Shown here: piece after piece, positions 1 through 7,878 of the stretch
How positions within the stretch are numbered: position 1 is the stretch's first letter
Layout of the letters: each line of letters begins with the position of its first letter
Assembly: GCA_017988355.1 (NCBI GenBank)
Contig: JAGNRX010000032.1
Span: 1 to 9,836 of the forward strand
Reading direction: 5' to 3'
DNA length: 9,836 nucleotides
DNA from: Bacteroidales bacterium
GTDB taxonomy: Bacteria > Bacteroidota > Bacteroidia > Bacteroidales > P3
Program-made: the position numbers and the translations under genes
Notes under the pieces: generated by a model
What the model was told of the DNA's origin: nothing
The model's input: the letters and a program-made list of their open reading frames with translations, nothing else
Databases searched by the model: none

Positions 1-891
1 AGAACGGGTCTGTAGTTTAAGTTTCTTTGATATATCGTGAGCAATTATTCCACTAACACCGCCTAAGAGTGCATGTCCATACTCATCTAATTCCTTTGAA
101 GCATATACAACATCGGTCTTTCCTGTCTTTTCGCTATACCACTTAACACCCTCCGAAACAGAAATCAAAACAGTCTGTTTCCTTTTATATCTTTCATTCA
201 CAACATTAAAGAAATTCTCTTGTCTTTCCTTTGTCATTTCAATTTCAGGCACTAATGAAATCTTAGCACCCCCAAATGTTCCTGCACCAGTTAGCCAACC
301 TGCATTTCTACCCATAACTTCCATAACCATTACTCTTGAATGACTTTCAGCGTTGGTCTTAATGATTGATGCAAACTCCGCAATTCTGTGAGCAGCCGAA
401 GGATAACCAGGACAAATAACCGATTCAATTTCCTTACCGTTAAAATTATGAGTAGTATGTGTTCTTAAATCGTTATCAATCGTCTTAGGGAAACCAATAA
501 CTGGGATACCCTCTTGTTCGTAAAGGCGTTTTGCAGCACCATTTGTGTCATCACCGCCAATAGTTACAAGAATATCAATCTTATACCTCTTAAGGTTTTT
601 AATAATTTGAGAAGTTCTGTCCTCAGAGTTTGATTTTGAAGGAAAAGGATTAGTTCTTGAAGAACGGATTGCAGTTCCTCCATAATAACTATTATAAGGT
701 TGGTTGGTTAAATCAACAATATCTCCATCACCTAAGAGACCTTTCCAGCCTCTTCTAATTCCATAAACTTTAAAGCCCAACATAGAGGCTCTATTTCTAA
801 TTGCGTCAATACTTGAGTTGATTGCAGGAGTGTCTCCCCCGCCTGATAAAATTGCAACTGTTTTACCCTTAAAGAGTTTATCTTTTAACAT
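1..891 (-). CDS. pfkA: 6-phosphofructokinase, N-terminal 297 residues (C-terminus outside window)
   Basis: Phosphorylates fructose 6-phosphate to fructose 1,6-bisphosphate in cytoplasmic glycolysis. The frame is open from the ATG at 889-891 to the window edge with no stop, so the gene continues to the left. Visible motifs are an N-terminal glycine-rich phosphate-donor loop (SGGGDTPAIN, residues 16-25), GGDDT (112-116), PKTIDND (135-141, with the catalytic Asp) and MGRNAGW (193-199, sugar-phosphate binding). The family is certain. The phosphate donor is less so: ATP enzymes such as E. coli PfkA have Gly at the second Asp position of GGDD and Gly in place of the Lys of PKTIDND, while the Asp plus Lys pair seen here is the signature of PPi-dependent enzymes. 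Members of this mixed group usually run past 400 residues, so roughly a quarter or more is missing. A good promoter lies just upstream, so it can be transcribed separately from the DUF3109 gene. Confidence 0.93.
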   Translation of the reverse strand, partial: MLKDKLFKGKTVAILSGGGDTPAINSSIDAIRNRASMLGFKVYGIRRGWKGLLGDGDIVDLTNQPYNSYYGGTAIRSSRTNPFPSKSNSEDRTSQIIKNLKRYKIDILVTIGGDDTNGAAKRLYEQEGIPVIGFPKTIDNDLRTHTTHNFNGKEIESVICPGYPSAAHRIAEFASIIKTNAESHSRVMVMEVMGRNAGWLTGAGTFGGAKISLVPEIEMTKERQENFFNVVNERYKRKQTVLISVSEGVKWYSEKTGKTDVVYASKELDEYGHALLGGVSGIIAHDISKKLKLQTRS

Positions 892-947
892 AGTTCTGTT
901 TCTTGTTTAGAATAAAATGATTTAATTATTTAGCTATATATTTAATG

Positions 948-978
948 CAAAAATAGAAAAAGACTTTGACTAATCAAA
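948..978 (-). promoter_or_regulatory. Bacteroidota-type promoter for the phosphofructokinase gene
   Basis: Read on the minus strand, TTTG (978-975) is followed after exactly 19 bases by TATTTTTG (955-948) and then C. This fits the Bacteroidota -33 TTTG / -7 TAnnTTTG consensus and its usual spacing. The -7 box lies 56 bases before the PFK start codon, and the -33 box overlaps the last codons of the DUF3109 gene. It is the best-matched promoter in the window. Confidence 0.7.
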
Positions 979-1539
979 GCAATTTTCTTCAATCTGCGTA
1001 ATTAATTCTTGATACCAATTTTCTCCAAACTTGCGAATAAGTGGAGTTTTAAGCATTACGTAAAGAGGTAGCTTTAGTTTTTCACCCTGAATAACTGCTG
1101 GCCTACAAACATCCCAAACATGGTAGTTGACAGCAGTGAACTCACCATAGTTTTCAATCCTTATTGGATAGAGGTGACAAGAAATTGGTTTTTGGAAATC
1201 AACCTTACCATCCTCAAAAGCCCTCTCAATAGCACATTTTGCAATATCTCCATCATAAGATAGAAAGACACAATCTCTTCCCTCAATCAGTCTGGTGCAT
1301 AAATCCCCAGTAAAATCGACGTCAGAGACCCCATTATTTTCAATTTCCTTAATTCCCTTTTCAGTAAGGTAAGGTTTAATTATAGGTAGTATTTTCTTTA
1401 AAATCTTCACCTCTTCTTTCTCAAGTGGCGCCCCTGCATCTCCCTCAACACAACAACTACCCTTACATTTTTCAAGGTCACATAAAAAATTTACATATTT
1501 AATGTCTTCACTTACAATACAATTTTGAACAACTAACAT
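970..1539 (-). CDS. DUF3109 family cysteine-rich protein
   Basis: A 189-residue cytoplasmic protein of the DUF3109 family, common in Bacteroidota; the biochemical role is not established. The family is recognised from the N-terminal block CDLEKCKGSCCVEGDAGAPL (residues 20-39). Further cysteines at 81, 90, 102, 121 and 145, the last two in ISCHLYPIRI and VWDVCRPA, make a pattern like that of YkgJ-type Fe-S or zinc-binding proteins. Metal binding is therefore a reasonable inference but is not shown by the sequence. There is no signal peptide or membrane segment. The ATG at 1537-1539 places the first Cys block about 20 residues in, as expected for the family. The gene lies 78 bases upstream of the phosphofructokinase on the same strand; the two could be partly co-transcribed, but the PFK has its own promoter. 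Confidence 0.85.
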   Translation of the reverse strand: MLVVQNCIVSEDIKYVNFLCDLEKCKGSCCVEGDAGAPLEKEEVKILKKILPIIKPYLTEKGIKEIENNGVSDVDFTGDLCTRLIEGRDCVFLSYDGDIAKCAIERAFEDGKVDFQKPISCHLYPIRIENYGEFTAVNYHVWDVCRPAVIQGEKLKLPLYVMLKTPLIRKFGENWYQELITQIEENCFD

Positions 1540-1587
1540 ACAAAATATCTGTTTTATTACTAATTACTAATCTCTAATTTCAGTCTT

Positions 1588-1595
1588 CAAAGTTA
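1588..1595 (-). promoter_or_regulatory. Possible -7 box for the DUF3109 gene
   Basis: On the minus strand the bases read TAACTTTG, a match to TAnnTTTG, 48 bases before the DUF3109 start codon. The next base is A rather than the preferred pyrimidine and no convincing -33 TTTG is seen about 20 bases further upstream, so this is a weak call. Confidence 0.35.
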
Positions 1596-1742
1596 CCAAT
1601 TATTCCTTTAGGACTTCGACTTTTACCATAATTTAATTATTATACGCTAAATAAATTTGGGAAAATCAAGAACAAAAAAACTAATACGCCATAAGAAACT
1701 CCTAAAACAAAATATTAAAAAATTAGAACAAAGAAAGAAATT

Positions 1743-1828
1743 GCTAAGATGTACATCACAGCGTGCTAAGATGTACATCGGAAGATGCTAAGATGTACAT
1801 CACAGTAAGCTAAGATGTACATCTTAGC
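1743..1828 (+). repeat. Tandem array 1: four copies, exact 22-bp period
   Basis: Four identical copies of the 15-mer GCTAAGATGTACATC start at 1743, 1765, 1787 and 1809, exactly 22 bases apart. The three 7-base spacers differ: ACAGCGT, GGAAGAT and ACAGTAA. Each core consists of a one-sided GCTAA extension and a perfect 10-bp palindrome, GATGTACATC. In the last copy the extension is mirrored by TTAGC, completing a 20-bp palindrome. Identical cores with changing spacers argue that the cores are under selection or recently amplified. A 22-bp period is about two turns of B-DNA, so all copies would lie on nearly the same face of the helix. Function unknown; array 2 at 9479-9561 has the same design with unrelated sequence. 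Confidence 0.95.
1809..1828. repeat. Perfect 20-bp palindrome closing array 1
   Basis: GCTAAGATGTACATCTTAGC is identical to its own reverse complement. It is the fourth repeat copy plus a mirrored TTAGC arm that the other three copies lack. As RNA it could form an 8-bp stem with a GTAC loop. There is no following U-tract, so it does not look like an intrinsic terminator. A dimeric DNA-binding protein site is possible. Confidence 0.9.
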
Positions 1829-2018
1829 AAAATGAATCAAAGTAATAATAATTTAATACAAAGCAAGAGAAAAATAGAACAAAGAGATGGGAAAACATTA
1901 GTTTGTTTGTATGCCATAATTGACTTAGATTCATTGATTTAATGCCTTTAAAATAATAAATTATTAATAAATCAATAATTATTACATCATAAGAGTTTAT
2001 ATTTCATTAGAAAAAATG

Positions 2019-2026
2019 TATTTTTG
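2019..2026 (+). promoter_or_regulatory. Bacteroidota -7 box for glnS
   Basis: TATTTTTG followed by C matches TAnnTTTGY and lies 40 bases before the glnS ATG. The -33 region about 20 bases upstream holds only TTTA (1996-1999), so the -33 element is imperfect. It probably drives glnS and the two genes behind it. Confidence 0.6.
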
Positions 2027-2066
2027 CACAATATCATTAATATTTTTCAAATAATAATACTGACAA

Positions 2067-3746
2067 ATGGAAGCTCAAATAGACAATAACGATAAACCTT
2101 CATTGAATTTTATTGAAGAAATTATAGAGAACGACCTTAGAAATGGAGTTCATAAAAGTATAATTACTCGTTTCCCACCCGAACCTAATGGATATCTTCA
2201 TATTGGACATGCAAAAAGCATTTGTCTTAACTTTGGTTTAGCTATTAAGTATGGTGGAAAAACTAATCTTCGTTTCGATGACACAAACCCTGTTAAGGAA
2301 GACGTTGAATATGTTGATAGTATTAAGGAAGATATTAAATGGTTAGGTTTTCAGTGGGCAAATGAGCACTATGCATCAGATTATTTTGAGCAATTATATG
2401 AGTGGGCTATTGTTCTAATTAAGAAAGGACTTGCTTATGTTGATGATCAAACGCTGGAAGAAATAAGAATTAACAGAGGTACGGTTCAAACACCAGGCAA
2501 AAATAGTCCTTTTCGCAATAGGTCGGTTGAGGAAAACTTAAAGCTTTTCAAAGAAATGAGAGAAGGCAAATATGCTGATGGAGAAAAGATACTTAGAGCA
2601 AAGATTGACATGGCTCATTCAAATATGCATATGCGTGACCCTCTAATGTATCGTATCCTTCATGCAGAACACCACAGAACAGGAAGCGATTGGTGTATTT
2701 ATCCTATGTATGATTATGCTCATGGAGAGTCTGACTCAATTGAAAAGATAACTCATTCAATTTGTACCTTAGAATTTGACGTTCATCGTCCATTATATGA
2801 TTGGTTTATTGAGAAATTAGAAATTTTCCCTTCACATCAATATGAATTTGCACGTTTAAATCTTTCTTATACCGTAATGAGTAAGAGAAAACTCTTGGAA
2901 CTTGTTAAGGAAAACCATGTTAGTGGTTGGGATGATGCAAGAATGCCGACTATTTGTGGACTTCGCCGAAGAGGATATACACCTGAGAGTATTCGTCATT
3001 TCTGTGATTCGATTGGGGTTGCTAAAAGAGATAATTTTATTGACTTAGGACGTTTAGAGTTTTCATTACGTGAGGATTTAAACAAAAAAGCAAATAGAGT
3101 GATGGCTGTTTTGGATCCAATCAAACTTATTATTGACAACTATCCTGAGGACAAAAAAGAAGAACTTCTTGCAATCAATAATCCTGAGGATGAATCTGCA
3201 GGAACAAGAATGCTACCTTTTTCAAAGACTCTTTATATTGAGAGGAATGACTTTATGGAAAATCCTCCTAAGAAGTATTTCCGCTTAGCTATTGGCAATG
3301 AGGTGAGGCTTCGTTATGCATATTTTGTAACTTGCACAAGCGTTGAAAAAGACTTAGAGGGCAATATTACAGCTGTTCACTGCAACTATGATCCTCTTTC
3401 AAAGGGTGGTAACTCGCCAGATGGAAGAAAGGTTAAGGGAACTATTCACTGGGTTGATGCAGAGGATTGTTTGGATGCAGAGGTTAGGTTATTTGATCGT
3501 CTATTTATTTCAGAAACACCAGAAAAGACTGAACCAGGAAAATCATTTGTTGATAATTTAAACCCAGATTCTCTAAAGATTATCACAAATGCAAAGATTG
3601 AAAGATCATTAGCTGATGTTAATCACTTAGATAGGTTCCAATTTGAACGCCTTGGCTACTTTAGTGTTGATTATGATTCAAAAAAAGGAAATTTAGTATT
3701 TAATAGGACTTGTACCTTAAAGGATTCTTGGACTAAACAAAATTAA
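2067..3746 (+). CDS. glnS: Glutaminyl-tRNA synthetase
   Basis: Charges tRNA-Gln with glutamine using ATP in the cytoplasm. The 559-residue protein is full length compared with about 554 in E. coli. It shows the class I signatures: [15 protein letters not shown] with HIGH at residues 45-48, and VMSKR (270-274) in the KMSKS position. Between them are FDDTNP (70-75) and [18 protein letters not shown] (206-223), which are typical of GlnRS and separate it from the related GluRS. The C-terminal part, from about residue 340, is the beta-barrel anticodon-binding region. A direct GlnRS means this organism need not make Gln-tRNA by amidating Glu-tRNA. The ATG at 2067 gives the expected short N-terminal lead; no Shine-Dalgarno is seen, as is usual in Bacteroidota. 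It is the first gene of a probable three-gene operon, with the next ATG 5 bases after its stop. Confidence 0.98.
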   Translation: MEAQIDNNDKPSLNFIEEIIENDLRNGVHKSIITRFPPEPNGYLHIGHAKSICLNFGLAIKYGGKTNLRFDDTNPVKEDVEYVDSIKEDIKWLGFQWANEHYASDYFEQLYEWAIVLIKKGLAYVDDQTLEEIRINRGTVQTPGKNSPFRNRSVEENLKLFKEMREGKYADGEKILRAKIDMAHSNMHMRDPLMYRILHAEHHRTGSDWCIYPMYDYAHGESDSIEKITHSICTLEFDVHRPLYDWFIEKLEIFPSHQYEFARLNLSYTVMSKRKLLELVKENHVSGWDDARMPTICGLRRRGYTPESIRHFCDSIGVAKRDNFIDLGRLEFSLREDLNKKANRVMAVLDPIKLIIDNYPEDKKEELLAINNPEDESAGTRMLPFSKTLYIERNDFMENPPKKYFRLAIGNEVRLRYAYFVTCTSVEKDLEGNITAVHCNYDPLSKGGNSPDGRKVKGTIHWVDAEDCLDAEVRLFDRLFISETPEKTEPGKSFVDNLNPDSLKIITNAKIERSLADVNHLDRFQFERLGYFSVDYDSKKGNLVFNRTCTLKDSWTKQN

Positions 3747-3751
3747 AAGAT

Positions 3752-4423
3752 ATGAAGAAGGTTTTTTTATTAGCATTTACTTTGATGGTTTGTTTTTCTT
3801 TTAATGCAAACTCACAGGGCTATCACAGACTAAGTAATGGTCAGCCATACGATATTTTCTATATTGTTAAGCCTGCTTACTTCCAAGCTTATGGGGATGA
3901 TTTTACTAAGAACTATGTTTCTGGTTTTGGTGCAAATGTTGCTTTGGAATATCAGTTTCAAGAAATTAAGATAGGTCTTGGAGTTGAATTAGGTTATTCC
4001 CTTATTGAAGGGAACTCATATAAGATTAAATATCTTCCACGAAAATTTGTTAAAAACCTAAGCCAAATTCCTGTAACTTTCTATGCAAACTATTATCTAC
4101 ATAACCAAGAAACTTATTTCTCGTTCCTTGACAGACTAAAGCCGTATGTAGGAATTGGATTTGGTGCAATTTGGGGCGTTTATGACTATAGCTTAAGCAA
4201 TGAGAGCAATAAGGATTACGATAGTTTTGGATATTATCTAAGAGAGTATGAAGGTCAGGCTGGAATGCGTATTGGAATTTTGCCAAGAGCTGGACTACTT
4301 TTTGCGTCTGACAAACATTCATTTGGATTTGAAATAGGATTCCAACATTATTTTGCATCTGGCAGATTAGAAAAACAACAACAGTTTTCTTATGGCCTAA
4401 CCTATATCTATGTTATTGATTAA
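3752..4423 (+). CDS. Predicted outer-membrane beta-barrel protein
   Basis: A 223-residue exported protein of unknown specific function. Residues 1-21 form a clear type I signal peptide (MKK, hydrophobic stretch, then ANS) with likely cleavage before Gln22, a common Bacteroidota pattern. The mature part alternates hydrophobic and polar residues and is rich in Gly and aromatic residues, for example GFGANVALEYQF, IGLGVELGYSLIEG and PYVGIGFGAIWGVYDY, as in small OmpA/OmpW-like barrels. The C-terminus ends YIYVID rather than in a terminal Phe. No peptidoglycan-binding OmpA domain is present. It starts 5 bases after the glnS stop and lies 18 bases before the nucleotidylyltransferase, so it is probably co-transcribed with both. 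A substrate or partner cannot be named from sequence. Confidence 0.75.
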   Translation: MKKVFLLAFTLMVCFSFNANSQGYHRLSNGQPYDIFYIVKPAYFQAYGDDFTKNYVSGFGANVALEYQFQEIKIGLGVELGYSLIEGNSYKIKYLPRKFVKNLSQIPVTFYANYYLHNQETYFSFLDRLKPYVGIGFGAIWGVYDYSLSNESNKDYDSFGYYLREYEGQAGMRIGILPRAGLLFASDKHSFGFEIGFQHYFASGRLEKQQQFSYGLTYIYVID

Positions 4424-4441
4424 TCAAAACTAATAAAGATT

Positions 4442-5167
4442 GTGTTTCAAGCATTCATTTTATCAGCAGGATTAGGCACTAGACTAAAACCTCTAACCAA
4501 TTCAAAGCCTAAAGCATTGGTTGAAGTAAACGAGCTTAGTCTCCTGGAGCACAACATAAACAAACTTATCTCCTACTCTTGTAAACATATTGTTATTAAT
4601 GTTCATCACTTCTCTGAGCAGATTATTGAACATATAACAAAGAAGCATTATGCTTGCGATATTTTCATTTCAGATGAGACAGATTTATTGCTTGACACTG
4701 GTGGAGGATTAAAAAATGCAAGAAACTTATTTGACTTCTCAAAGGATATTCTTATTCATAATGTAGATATTCTTTCCAAAATAGATTTCAATTCTTTCTA
4801 CAATTCACACAAAGAATATTCCTCTCTGGCAACCTTAGCAGTCAGTCAAAGGCAAACAAGTAGGTATTTATTATTTAATGAGAATAATAGTTTGGGTGGT
4901 TGGGAGAATAGAAAGACTGGTGAGAGAATTATTGTTAGAGATGACATTGATTTAATCCCTTATGGCTTTAGTGGCGTGCAGTTAATCAAACCTGAACTAA
5001 TCGATTTAATTGAGAATAAGGATAAGGCTTTTTCAATAATTCCTGAGTATTTGAAATTAGCTAAGTCCTACCCTATCAATTCATATATTCACTCAAAAGA
5101 TATTTGGGTTGATGTTGGAAGGATTGAGTCAATAGAGGAAGCTGAAAAACTATATCTCGATAGTTAA
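4442..5167 (+). CDS. Sugar-1-phosphate nucleotidylyltransferase, MurU-like
   Basis: A 241-residue cytoplasmic NDP-sugar pyrophosphorylase. The N-terminus carries the GT-A fold nucleotide-binding signature LSAGLGTRLKPLTNSKPKAL (residues 7-26), and DTGGGLKNAR further on resembles the TGGG segment of MurU-type enzymes, which join UTP and N-acetylmuramate 1-phosphate during peptidoglycan recycling. Mannose-1-phosphate guanylyltransferase-like or other sugar specificity cannot be excluded, and no AmgK-type sugar kinase is next to it here. The start is a GTG at 4442; an in-frame ATT lies just before it and there is no nearby ATG. GTG places the signature at the usual distance from the N-terminus. 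No Shine-Dalgarno is seen. Its last 18 bases overlap the 3' end of the convergent MBL gene. Confidence 0.85.
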   Translation: MFQAFILSAGLGTRLKPLTNSKPKALVEVNELSLLEHNINKLISYSCKHIVINVHHFSEQIIEHITKKHYACDIFISDETDLLLDTGGGLKNARNLFDFSKDILIHNVDILSKIDFNSFYNSHKEYSSLATLAVSQRQTSRYLLFNENNSLGGWENRKTGERIIVRDDIDLIPYGFSGVQLIKPELIDLIENKDKAFSIIPEYLKLAKSYPINSYIHSKDIWVDVGRIESIEEAEKLYLDS

Positions 5168-5926
5168 TCCGTCATAAGCCAGTGAAACATTGATAGGAAG
5201 TTCATTATTAACTTCTTTATCTAATCCTAAAGCGTGGCTTATATGAGTTATATATGCTTGCTTAGGTTTTATCTCTTTAATTAAATCTAATGCCTCCCAA
5301 AGTGTGAAATGTGAGAAATGCTCTTCTTTTCTTAGAGCATTAACAACTAAATATTCAACTCCTCTTAGCTTTTCCTTCTCTTGATCACTAATAGTCTTTG
5401 CATCTGTTATATAAGCAAAATTACTAATCCTATATCCTAAGATTTTTAGCTTATAATGCATTACTTCAATGGGGATAATCTCTAATTCATTAACTCTAAA
5501 CTTTTCATTCTTATTAACGGTGCAGAGTTTAAAAGTAGGCAAGCCTGGATATCTTGATTCAGTGAAAGCATAAGAGAAAGCTGCTTTGATTTCTTCTAAT
5601 GCTATTTTATTTGCAAAGATTGGCATAGCTCCGCTTTGGAGATAATTATAGGAACGGACATCATCTAATCCGCTAATATGATCACGATGAGAGTGAGTTA
5701 CTAAGATTGCATCTAACCTATCTACATTATAAGTTAGCATTTGCTGGCGAAAGTCTGGGCCTGCATCAATTGTTAGGATTGTGCCTTCCTTGCTTTGAAT
5801 CAAACAAGAAGATCTTAGACGTTTATCCTTAGTGTCTTTAGACGAGCAAACCTCGCAATGGCACCCGATTAGTGGTACACCTTGCGAGGTTCCTGTTCCT
5901 AAAAAAACTATTCTTAGATTGCCCAT
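5150..5926 (-). CDS. MBL-fold metal-dependent hydrolase, PhnP-like
   Basis: A 258-residue cytoplasmic metallo-beta-lactamase-fold hydrolase close to the PhnP/COG1235 group. PhnP itself opens 5-phosphoribosyl 1,2-cyclic phosphate, but no phosphonate genes are nearby, so the true substrate is unknown and a phosphodiesterase role is inference. Visible features are LGTGTSQGVPLIGCHCEVC (residues 9-27), with a Cys cluster like the structural zinc site of PhnP; DAGPDFRQQ; the catalytic metal motif HSHRDH (78-83); and later histidines in the ITDAK and ITHISHALG regions. I start it at the ATG at 5924-5926 because conserved sequence begins directly after it; a TTG at 5947 would only add seven unsupported residues. 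It overlaps the 3' end of fabH by 13 bp and is probably translated as the last gene of the rpmF-plsX-fabH operon. Confidence 0.85.
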   Translation of the reverse strand: MGNLRIVFLGTGTSQGVPLIGCHCEVCSSKDTKDKRLRSSCLIQSKEGTILTIDAGPDFRQQMLTYNVDRLDAILVTHSHRDHISGLDDVRSYNYLQSGAMPIFANKIALEEIKAAFSYAFTESRYPGLPTFKLCTVNKNEKFRVNELEIIPIEVMHYKLKILGYRISNFAYITDAKTISDQEKEKLRGVEYLVVNALRKEEHFSHFTLWEALDLIKEIKPKQAYITHISHALGLDKEVNNELPINVSLAYDGLTIEI

Positions 5927-6903
5927 TTTATCCAAATTGCTCCCCAAGTAAATCCTGCTCCAAAGGCTGTAAGTATTAAGTTATCACCTTTTTTGAATTT
6001 ATCTTGATTTTCCCACATTAGTATTGGAATTGTTGCAGAAGTGGTATTGCCGTATTTTTCTATATTTATTAAAACTTTCTTAGGGTCTAAGCCTAATCTC
6101 TCACCTGTTGCTGTAATTATTCTTAAATTTGCTTGGTGAGGAAGAAGATATGAAATATCATCAGAGGTTAAGTTATTTGCCTTCATTAGAGCCTCAGTAG
6201 CTTCTGCCATCTTTGTAACAGCCCATTTGAAAACCTGTTGTCCTTCCTGATAGATATAGTGTTCTCTGTTGTCTATTGATTCGTGAGTAGGTGGGTTAAC
6301 ACTTCCTCCTGCCTTTTGGTGAAGATGTTTTTTACCAACTCCATCAGCCAAGAGAATAGCATCCATAAAACCAACCTCTTCTTCTGTTGCTTCAAGTAAA
6401 ACTGCTCCAGCACCATCTCCAAAAATTGGACAAACAGATCTATCAGTATAATCTACAATTGTTGACATCTTTTCAGCTCCAACAACTATAACCTTCTTAA
6501 CAAAACCACTTTCAATATATTTTGCAGCTGTTGTTAGTCCATTAATGAAACCTGAACATCCTGCATTAATATCAAAACCAAATCCATTCTTAATCCCACA
6601 TTTATCTGCAATAATATTTGCAGTTGCAGGGAATAACATATCTGGTGTAACGGTACAACATATTAGTAGTTCTATCTCTGATGGATCTATATTTTTATTT
6701 TTAAGGATATTTTTAACTACAACTTCTCCTAAATCTGACGAACCCTTACCTTTTTCTTTTAAAATATGACGTTCCTTAATACCAATTCGTGTCATTATCC
6801 ACTCATCAGTAGTATCGACCATCTCACTTAATTCTTCGTTTGTTAGAATATAATCTGGTAAGTATCCTTCAACTGCAGTAATTGCAGCTCTTATTTTTGT
6901 CAT
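5914..6903 (-). CDS. fabH: 3-oxoacyl-ACP synthase III (KAS III)
   Basis: Starts type II fatty acid synthesis by condensing an acyl-CoA primer with malonyl-ACP. The 329-residue protein has the normal family length and the full Cys-His-Asn triad: Cys116 in DINAGCSGF, His256 in LLPHQANLRI and Asn286 in KYGNTTSA. The FGDGAGAVLL segment (161-170) and the TDEWIMTRIGIKERH segment (32-46) are also typical. Many Bacteroidota use branched or odd primers, but primer preference cannot be read here. The ATG at 6901-6903 is one base after the plsX stop, so translation is probably coupled. The plsX-fabH order is the classic lipid-initiation cluster. Confidence 0.97.
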   Translation of the reverse strand: MTKIRAAITAVEGYLPDYILTNEELSEMVDTTDEWIMTRIGIKERHILKEKGKGSSDLGEVVVKNILKNKNIDPSEIELLICCTVTPDMLFPATANIIADKCGIKNGFGFDINAGCSGFINGLTTAAKYIESGFVKKVIVVGAEKMSTIVDYTDRSVCPIFGDGAGAVLLEATEEEVGFMDAILLADGVGKKHLHQKAGGSVNPPTHESIDNREHYIYQEGQQVFKWAVTKMAEATEALMKANNLTSDDISYLLPHQANLRIITATGERLGLDPKKVLINIEKYGNTTSATIPILMWENQDKFKKGDNLILTAFGAGFTWGAIWIKWAI

Positions 6904-6904
6904 A

Positions 6905-7861
6905 TTACAAATTATTTTGATTCTGTTTTAAAACCTTTTCTATATGATCGTTTATATTAGAATCATAAATGGTTTTTGATTGGAGCAACATTGTTCTAAT
7001 AGCTCTTTCATTTGATACTCCATGAGCAACTATAACAACTTTCTTTGCACCAAGAAGAGGTAAACCTCCATATATTTCGTAGTTACAATTATTTATGAAA
7101 TCGTTGTTAACTCCACTCTTAACCATTATTCTGGCAAAGGCTTCAGTCTGTTTCATAATTAAGTTCCCTACAAAACCATCGCACACTATAACGTCAAAAT
7201 TATCTTTAAAAATTTCGCTCGGTTCAGCGTTACCAATGAAATTAAAGTCTTTCGAGCCTTTCATTAGTTGCATTGCAGCTTGTGATTGAACATTCCCTTT
7301 TTCTTCTTCTTCGCCAATGTTTAATAAGCCAACCCTTGGGTTTTCTAAATTAAGAGAGTACTCTGCATAGAAACTACCTAAAACACCAAATTGGTAAATC
7401 TGTTCTGGTTTTGCGTCAGGATTTACTCCAACATCAACCATAACAGTTAAACCTCCATTTTGTTTGGGTAATAGTGCTGCAAAACATGGTCGGATAATTC
7501 CTTCCACAACTCCAACATTATACATAGTTCCAACAAGCATTACGCCTGTGTTACCTGCACTTGAAAAAGTATCAATCTTTCCCTCTTTTAAGTAACTAAA
7601 ACCAAGGGCAATTGAAGAGTTTGGTTTGTTTTGAAGTGCCTTAATAGGCTTGTCATGCATATCAATAACTTCACATGCATCAACAATATCAAAATCATCA
7701 ACCAAACCACCATTAATATTAAGATGTTCAATTATAATGTCCCTGTTGCCAAAAAGTACTATTCTGTCTTCTGCAGATAGTTCTTTTTGAGCAAGAATAG
7801 CTCCTAAAATTGTTGCCTTGGGAGCAAAATCGCCTCCCATTGCATCTAATCCTATCCTCAT
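6905..7861 (-). CDS. plsX: Phosphate acyltransferase PlsX
   Basis: Converts acyl-ACP and phosphate to acyl-phosphate, the acyl donor for PlsY in the first acylation of glycerol 3-phosphate; peripheral to the inner membrane. The 318-residue protein shows the N-terminal MRIGLDAMGGDFAPK, SAGNTG (101-106), VDVGVNPDAKP (about 142-152) and CDGFVGN (227-233), all typical of PlsX, and the length fits the family. The ATG at 7859-7861 lies 17 bases after the rpmF stop. With fabH directly behind, it couples phospholipid synthesis to fatty acid initiation. Confidence 0.97.
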   Translation of the reverse strand: MRIGLDAMGGDFAPKATILGAILAQKELSAEDRIVLFGNRDIIIEHLNINGGLVDDFDIVDACEVIDMHDKPIKALQNKPNSSIALGFSYLKEGKIDTFSSAGNTGVMLVGTMYNVGVVEGIIRPCFAALLPKQNGGLTVMVDVGVNPDAKPEQIYQFGVLGSFYAEYSLNLENPRVGLLNIGEEEEKGNVQSQAAMQLMKGSKDFNFIGNAEPSEIFKDNFDVIVCDGFVGNLIMKQTEAFARIMVKSGVNNDFINNCNYEIYGGLPLLGAKKVVIVAHGVSNERAIRTMLLQSKTIYDSNINDHIEKVLKQNQNNL

Positions 7862-7878
7862 AATAAAGAAGATTTAGA

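Larger units (their letters stand above)
1540..2066. other. Divergent intergenic region with repeat array, no gene
   Basis: This stretch of 527 bases separates the divergent DUF3109 and glnS genes. I see no ORF of useful length or conserved character and no tRNA-like fold. It contains a possible DUF3109 -7 box (1588-1595), a four-copy tandem array (1743-1828), and the glnS -7 box (2019-2026). Between array and glnS the DNA is very AT-rich, with runs of TAATAAATTATTAATAAATC type around 1951-1984. The array lies about 150 bases from one predicted promoter and 190 from the other, so it is not a classical operator overlapping either. Confidence 0.7.

Noticed and set aside
1743..1828. Array 1 (and array 2) as a CRISPR array
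   Set aside because: Cores of 14-15 nt and spacers of 7-8 nt are far too short for CRISPR repeats and spacers, and no cas gene is in view.
1809..1828. The 20-bp palindrome as an intrinsic terminator
   Set aside because: No U-tract follows on either strand, the stem is AT-rich, and it lies upstream of two divergent genes rather than after one.
4050..4358. Minus-strand ORF of 102 codons
   Set aside because: It lies wholly inside the outer-membrane protein gene on the other strand, with no recognisable domain and low-complexity composition.
5927..5947. Upstream TTG start for the MBL hydrolase
   Set aside because: It adds seven residues without family support and extends the overlap with fabH; the ATG at 5924-5926 begins directly before the conserved N-terminal strand.
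6545..7289. Plus-strand ORFs inside fabH and plsX
   Set aside because: Both are antisense to conserved genes whose motifs are complete; neither resembles a protein.
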